A stretch of DNA of 64,000 bases from Isoptericola sp044389085 (GTDB lineage: Bacteria > Actinomycetota > Actinomycetes > Actinomycetales > Cellulomonadaceae), in contig NZ_JBIRXP010000006.1 in the NCBI RefSeq assembly GCF_044389085.1, positions 124,001 through 188,000 of the forward strand, given 5' to 3'. Of this stretch, positions 59,604 to 64,000 are shown in pieces (positions within the stretch are counted from its first letter, which is position 1; each line of letters starts with the position of its first letter). The notes beneath the pieces were generated by a model, which saw only the letters and a list, made by a program, of their open reading frames with translations, had not been told where the DNA came from and did not search any database. The translations under genes were made by a program, and so were the position numbers.

Positions 59604-62414
59604 GTGAGCCCGACCCGTCCCATCCGTCACCGAGCAGCGCTCGCGGCCGCCACCGCGGCCGCGCTCGTCCTTCCCGTCGGAGCGGCGCTCGCCACCCCGG
59701 CGTCCGCCGCCGTCTCGCCCGACGCGCCCGTCGTCATCGACGAGGTGTACGGGGGCGGCGGCAACAGCGGCGCCGCGTTCAACCAGGACTTCGTCGAGCT
59801 GTACAACCCGACCGACGACGCCGTGCCGCTCGACGGCTGGTCCGTGCAGTACGCGTCCGCGGCGGGGACGTGGGCCAACGGGGCGCAGACCAACCTGTCG
59901 GGGGAGATCCCGGCGGGCGGCTCGTTCCTCGTGGCCCAGGCGCTGGGCTCCAACACCTCGCTGCCCGCGCTGCCCGCCCCCGACGTCACCGGCACGATCG
60001 CGATGTCCGGCACCGGCGCCAAGGTGGCGCTGGTGCGCTCGACGGACCGCCTCTCCTGCACGGGCGCCGACTGCGCCGCGGCTGAGGCCGTCGTCGACCT
60101 CGTCGGCTGGGGACCCACCGCCAACGCCTTCGCGGGCTCGGGCCCGGCCCCTGCGACGACGAACGCGACGTCCGTCGCCCGGCGCGCCCACGCGAACACG
60201 GCCGACAACGCCGCCGACTTCGCCGCCGGGGCTCCGACGCCGGCCGCGAGCGGCACGGACCCGGGCACCGACCCGGGGCCGGCCCAGGACGCGACGATCG
60301 CGGAGATCCAGGGCACCGGCGCGACGTCGCCGCTGGCCGGGACCACCGTGACGACCACCGGCGTCGTGACCGCCACGTACCCCACGGGCGGCTTCGACGG
60401 CCTGTACCTCCAGACGGCGGGCACCGGCGGCGACCCCGCCGACGACCGGACCCCCGGCGCCTCCGACGCCGTCTTCGTGTACTCCCGTGGCGCGGCGTCC
60501 GAGCTCGAGGTCGGCGACCACGTCGAGGTCACCGGCGAGGTCAGCGAGCACCAGGGCCTCACCGAGATCACCGCGGACTCGTGGACGCCGCTCGAGCAGC
60601 CGGGCGCCGTCGAGCCGCTGGCCACCGCCTGGCCCGCGACCGACGCCGAGCGCGAGGCCCTCGAGGGCATGCTGCTGGCCCCGCAGGGGGACTTCACCGT
60701 CACCGACAACTACGACACGAACTTCTACGGCACGATCGGGCTCGCCGCGGGCGACCAGCCGCTGGTCCAGCCGACGACGGTCGGGCGCCCCGGTTCCGTC
60801 GAGGCGAAGCAGCAGGCCGAGGACAACGCGGCCCGCGCCGTCCTGCTCGACGACGGCGCGTCCGTCAACTACTCGTCCTCGGCGAACTCGTCGCAGCCGC
60901 TGCCGTGGCTCACGGGCGGCGAGCCCGTCCGGGTCGGCGCCGCCGTGACCTTCACGCGGCCCGTCGTCCTCGACTACCGCTACGACGCCTGGGGTCTCCA
61001 GCCGCAGCACCGGCTCACCCCGGACGTCGCCGCCGAGGTCCAGCCCGCCACGTTCGAGGACACGCGCGAGGCCGCGCCCGAGGACGTCGGCGGCACCCTG
61101 CAGGTGGGCACGTTCAACGTGCTGAACTACTTCACCACCACGGGCGACCAGCTGACCGGCTGCCGCTTCTACACCGACCGCGCCGGCGACCCCGTCACGG
61201 TGCGCGACGGCTGCGACGCCCGCGGCGCCGCCGAGGCCGAGGACCTGGAGCGGCAGCAGACCAAGATCGTCGCCGCGATCTCTGCCCTGGGCGCCGACGT
61301 CGTCGGCCTCGAGGAGATCGAGAACTCGGCCGCGTTCGGCAAGGACCGCGACCAGGCCCTCTCCGACCTCGTCGACGCCCTGAACGCGCACGACGGTGCG
61401 GGCACCTGGGCGTTCGTCGCGTCGCCGGCGGACCTGCCGGACTCCGAGGACGTGATCCGCACCGCGTTCATCTACCGCACCGCGGGCGCGGAGCCGGTGG
61501 GCGCCTCCCGGATCCTCGACGACCCCGAGGCGTTCGGGAACGCCCGCCAGCCGCTCGCGCAGGTGTTCCAGCCGGCCGGCGGCGTCGACGCCGACCCGGG
61601 CGACGACGTCGTGGTCATCACGAACCACTTCAAGTCGAAGGGTTCGGCCGGCCCGTGGCCGGGGGACGAGGACACCGGCGACGGCCAGGGGGCCTCCAAC
61701 GAGTCGCGCGTGCGGCAGGCCACCGCCCTGGTGGCCTTCGCCGACGACGTGGCCGAGGACGCCGGCACCGACGCGGTGCTGCTCGTGGGCGACCTCAACT
61801 CCTACGAGCAGGAGGACCCGGTCGTCGTGCTCACGGACGCCGGCTACACCGACCTCGGCCCGACCACCGGCGAGTACTCCTACGCGTTCGACGGCGCGGT
61901 CGGCTCCCTCGACCACGCGCTCGCGTCGCCCGGGCTGATCGACCGCGTGACCGGCACGGACATCTGGAACATCAACGCCTACGAGCCGGTGGCGAACGAG
62001 TACAGCCGCTACAACTACAACGCGACGATCCTGTACGACGAGACGCCGTTCCGGTCCTCCGACCACGACCCGCTGCTCGTCGGGCTCGACCTCGCGCCCG
62101 TCGCGCCGGCCTGGGACGCGAAGGCCACCTACGGCAAGGGTGACCGTGTCGTCTACGACGGCGGGCTCTTCGAGGCGCTGTGGTGGTCGCGCGGGGACCG
62201 GCCGGGGGCTGCGGCGTACGGGCCGTGGGCCGAGGTCGGCGCGCCGGTGACGACGTCGGCCGGCACCTTCCCGGCGTGGACCGGCACGTGGGTGTACGGC
62301 AAGGGCGACGTCGTCGTGCACGACGGGCACCGCTGGGAGGCGAAGTGGTACTCCCGGCACGACGAGCCCGGCGCGACGCGGTGGGGGCCCTGGAAGGACC
62401 TGGGAGCCGCCTGA
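59604..62414 (+). CDS. Secreted endonuclease/phosphatase (ExeM/NucH-like) with lamin-tail and chitin-binding modules
   Basis: A 936-residue exported protein. The signal peptide is about residues 1-36. A lamin-tail-type domain (38-150, DEVYGGGGNSGAAFNQDFVE, LYNPTDDAVPLDGWSV) comes next, then an OB-like domain (about 230-330). The endonuclease/exonuclease/phosphatase domain runs from about 495 to 828 (GTFNVLNYF, VGLEEIEN, VITNHFKSKG, LVGDLNSYE, SSDHDPLLVGLD with catalytic Asp/His). Two CBM5/12-type modules close the protein (about 836-879 and 892-932, each with W-x-x-x-x-x-Y-xx-GD-V and aromatic WYS/WWS). It likely degrades extracellular DNA while held on chitin or similar glycans. GTG start with GAAGGAG upstream. 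Confidence 0.9.
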   Translation: MSPTRPIRHRAALAAATAAALVLPVGAALATPASAAVSPDAPVVIDEVYGGGGNSGAAFNQDFVELYNPTDDAVPLDGWSVQYASAAGTWANGAQTNLSGEIPAGGSFLVAQALGSNTSLPALPAPDVTGTIAMSGTGAKVALVRSTDRLSCTGADCAAAEAVVDLVGWGPTANAFAGSGPAPATTNATSVARRAHANTADNAADFAAGAPTPAASGTDPGTDPGPAQDATIAEIQGTGATSPLAGTTVTTTGVVTATYPTGGFDGLYLQTAGTGGDPADDRTPGASDAVFVYSRGAASELEVGDHVEVTGEVSEHQGLTEITADSWTPLEQPGAVEPLATAWPATDAEREALEGMLLAPQGDFTVTDNYDTNFYGTIGLAAGDQPLVQPTTVGRPGSVEAKQQAEDNAARAVLLDDGASVNYSSSANSSQPLPWLTGGEPVRVGAAVTFTRPVVLDYRYDAWGLQPQHRLTPDVAAEVQPATFEDTREAAPEDVGGTLQVGTFNVLNYFTTTGDQLTGCRFYTDRAGDPVTVRDGCDARGAAEAEDLERQQTKIVAAISALGADVVGLEEIENSAAFGKDRDQALSDLVDALNAHDGAGTWAFVASPADLPDSEDVIRTAFIYRTAGAEPVGASRILDDPEAFGNARQPLAQVFQPAGGVDADPGDDVVVITNHFKSKGSAGPWPGDEDTGDGQGASNESRVRQATALVAFADDVAEDAGTDAVLLVGDLNSYEQEDPVVVLTDAGYTDLGPTTGEYSYAFDGAVGSLDHALASPGLIDRVTGTDIWNINAYEPVANEYSRYNYNATILYDETPFRSSDHDPLLVGLDLAPVAPAWDAKATYGKGDRVVYDGGLFEALWWSRGDRPGAAAYGPWAEVGAPVTTSAGTFPAWTGTWVYGKGDVVVHDGHRWEAKWYSRHDEPGATRWGPWKDLGAA

Positions 62415-62456
62415 CCGTGCGGCCGTCGGGTGCCGCGGGTGGCTTAGGCTCGAGGG

Positions 62457-62855
62457 GTGAGCAGCTCGACCCCCGACCACGACGCCCCGGCACCCGACGG
62501 CGCGGCTCCCGACGCCGAGACGTCGGTGGAGCAGGACGCGACGACGCCCGCCGACCGGACGGCGGGCGCCGCGCGCGACGCCGAGGAGCCGCAGGACGTG
62601 ACGCTGCTGGTGGACCCGGAGCGTGTCCGCCGGGCGCCCAAGTACCCGGTGTTCCTGTGGATGGGCGCGCTCGTGGGTGCCGTCGTCGGGCTGATCTTCT
62701 CGACCTGGCTCATCGACGTCTCCGGTGCCGCCGAGACCCTGATGAAGCCCGGCGTCTACGTGTCGGTGACGATCCTCGGCGGGATCGCCGTCGGCCTGGG
62801 CGTCGGGGGACTGATCGCGGTGATCTCCGACCGGCGCAGCCTGCGCCGTCGCTGA
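62457..62855 (+). CDS. Two-helix membrane protein, unknown function
   Basis: A 132-residue protein. The first 60 residues are disordered and acidic (Asp/Ala/Glu/Pro), then KYPVFLWMGALVGAVVGLIF and a second helix (VSVTILGGIAVGLGVGGLIA) ending SDRRSLRRR in the cytoplasm. A TAGGCT box ends 6 nt before the GTG start, so it may be leaderless. Similar small membrane proteins commonly precede purF in actinobacteria; function unknown. Confidence 0.78.
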   Translation: MSSSTPDHDAPAPDGAAPDAETSVEQDATTPADRTAGAARDAEEPQDVTLLVDPERVRRAPKYPVFLWMGALVGAVVGLIFSTWLIDVSGAAETLMKPGVYVSVTILGGIAVGLGVGGLIAVISDRRSLRRR

Positions 62856-62891
62856 CCTGTCCGCGCAGGTCGGCCGATCCGGCTCCTGTGG

Positions 62892-62897
62892 GATACT
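62892..62897 (+). promoter_or_regulatory. -10 box for a leaderless purF mRNA
   Basis: GATACT ends 6 nt before the ATG at 62904, so the predicted transcription start is the A of the start codon. There is no Shine-Dalgarno sequence and no good -35. Confidence 0.5.
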
Positions 62898-62903
62898 CGG
62901 ATC

Positions 62904-64000
62904 ATGCCCTTGCGCCCTGACGGCCGCCTGAACCATGACCTCATGCCCGGCGAGAAGGGCCCCCAGGACGCCTGTGGCGTCTTCGGGGTCTGGGCCCCCG
63001 GCGAGGAGGTCGCGAAGCTCGCCTACTTCGGCCTGTACGCCCTGCAGCACCGCGGACAGGAGTCCGCCGGCATCGCCACCAGCAACGGTGAGCAGATCCT
63101 CGTCTACAAGGACATGGGCCTCGTGTCCCAGGTCTTCGACGAGACGGCGCTCGACGCCCTCACCGGTCATCTCGCGGTCGGCCACTGCCGGTACTCCACC
63201 ACCGGTGGCGTGACCTGGGAGAACGCCCAGCCGACCCTCGGGGCCACCGCGGGCGGCACGGTCGCCCTCGGCCACAACGGCAACCTCACCAACTCCGCCG
63301 AGCTCGTGAACCTCGTCGCCGAGCGCTACGGCGCCCAGCGTCGCGGCGAGCTCGCCCGCGGCAACACCACCGACACGGCGCTCATCACGGCGCTCCTCGC
63401 CGGGGACGCCGACCACACGCTCGCGCAGACCGCGCTCGAGGTGCTGCCCCGGCTGCGGGGCGCGTTCTCGCTCGTCTTCATGGACGAGGGCACCCTCTAC
63501 GCCGCCCGCGACCCGCAGGGCGTGCGCCCCCTGGTCCTGGGCCGCCTGCAGCGCGGCTGGGTCGTCGCGTCGGAGACGCCGGCCCTGGACATCGTCGGCG
63601 CCTCCTACGTGCGCGACGTCGAGCCGGGCGAGCTGATCACGATCGACGCCGACGGGCTGCGCTCGGAGAAGTTCGCCGAGCCGGAGCGCGCGGGCTGCGT
63701 CTTCGAGTACGTCTACCTCGCCCGCCCCGACAACACGATCAACGGTCGTTCCGTGCACGCGTCGCGCGTCGAGATGGGCCGCACCCTCGCCCGGGAGCAC
63801 CCGGTCGAGGCGGACCTCGTCATCCCGACGCCGGAGTCCGGCACGCCGGCGGCCGTCGGGTACGCCGCGGAGTCGGGCATCCCGTTCGGGCAGGGCCTCA
63901 CCAAGAACGCGTACGTGGGCCGCACGTTCATCCAGCCGTCCGACACCCTGCGCCAGCTCGGCATCCGCCTCAAGCTCAACCCGCTGAAGGAAGTGATCCG
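62904..64000 (+). CDS. purF: Amidophosphoribosyltransferase PurF (runs off right edge)
   Basis: First committed enzyme of purine synthesis: glutamine plus PRPP to phosphoribosylamine. The catalytic N-terminal-nucleophile Cys is Cys24 in QDACGVFGVWAPGEE, so a 23-residue propeptide must be removed. LAYFGLYALQHRGQESAGIA, VGHCRYSTTGG, GHNGNLTN and RDPQGVRPLVLGRL mark the glutaminase domain, and PTPESGTPAAVGYAAESGIP starts the PRTase domain. 365 codons are present; the C-terminus is missing. Confidence 0.97.
   Translation, partial: MPLRPDGRLNHDLMPGEKGPQDACGVFGVWAPGEEVAKLAYFGLYALQHRGQESAGIATSNGEQILVYKDMGLVSQVFDETALDALTGHLAVGHCRYSTTGGVTWENAQPTLGATAGGTVALGHNGNLTNSAELVNLVAERYGAQRRGELARGNTTDTALITALLAGDADHTLAQTALEVLPRLRGAFSLVFMDEGTLYAARDPQGVRPLVLGRLQRGWVVASETPALDIVGASYVRDVEPGELITIDADGLRSEKFAEPERAGCVFEYVYLARPDNTINGRSVHASRVEMGRTLAREHPVEADLVIPTPESGTPAAVGYAAESGIPFGQGLTKNAYVGRTFIQPSDTLRQLGIRLKLNPLKEVI

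Noticed and set aside
59472..63800. A 1442-codon minus-strand open frame opposite the nuclease and purF
   Set aside because: Low-complexity Arg/Gly/Val translation; the plus strand encodes clear nuclease and PurF motifs.

Overview
This window comes from a very GC-rich actinobacterial chromosome. Codon third positions are almost all G or C, GTG starts are common, and many neighbouring genes overlap by ATGA or GTGA. The gene content points to Micrococcales, possibly Cellulomonadaceae or Promicromonosporaceae; that placement is inference. Useful markers are a monomeric NADP isocitrate dehydrogenase, a small PurL, RecBC, an F420-type LLM enzyme, and an HtdX-FabG4-FadA2/FadE5-like lipid cluster also known from mycobacteria. 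I saw no tRNA, rRNA, CRISPR array, transposase or prophage.

Layout. 1-9.6 kb: recC and recB (recB runs off the left edge), an MMPL transporter under a TetR repressor with a clear palindromic operator, a DUF1992 gene, and a second TetR. 9.66-10.4 kb: a less GC-rich two-gene module, a putative toxin with an apparent frameshift followed by a ribbon-helix-helix antitoxin. 10.5-17.3 kb: an ABC exporter, a NarL-type two-component system, a membrane protein, and a TetR with a divergent DUF1304-oxidoreductase pair. 17.5-21.4 kb: an unassigned secreted system made of two lipoproteins, a small ESX-like helical protein and a 729-residue WXG-type protein. 21.4-25.7 kb: sulfur metabolism, with a rhodanese-MetZ operon and a SufS-like gene, each behind its own SAM-type riboswitch.

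25.7-33 kb: CsbD-like protein, amidase, acetyltransferase, a POT peptide transporter paired with a CocE/S15-type hydrolase, and an LLM oxidoreductase. 33-40 kb: the fatty-acid oxidation regulon, with MaoC, FabG4 and FadA2 on the minus strand and TetR plus acyl-CoA dehydrogenase/oxidase on the plus strand. 40-42.5 kb: small membrane proteins and two orphan immunity-type genes. 42.7-52.7 kb: housekeeping metabolism (purL, gdhA, dps, icd, an RNB ribonuclease, a lipoprotein esterase). 53-58.6 kb: a five-gene Opp/Dpp-type importer. 58.6-59 kb: a dense repeat cluster. 59-64 kb: a sterol-carrier-like gene, a secreted nuclease with chitin-binding modules, a membrane protein, and purF running off the right edge.

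Two patterns cut across the window. Long near-perfect hairpins with arms of about 17-31 bp recur between genes, and two of them share sequence. At least eight genes have a -10-like box ending 6-7 nt before the start codon, which predicts leaderless mRNAs.
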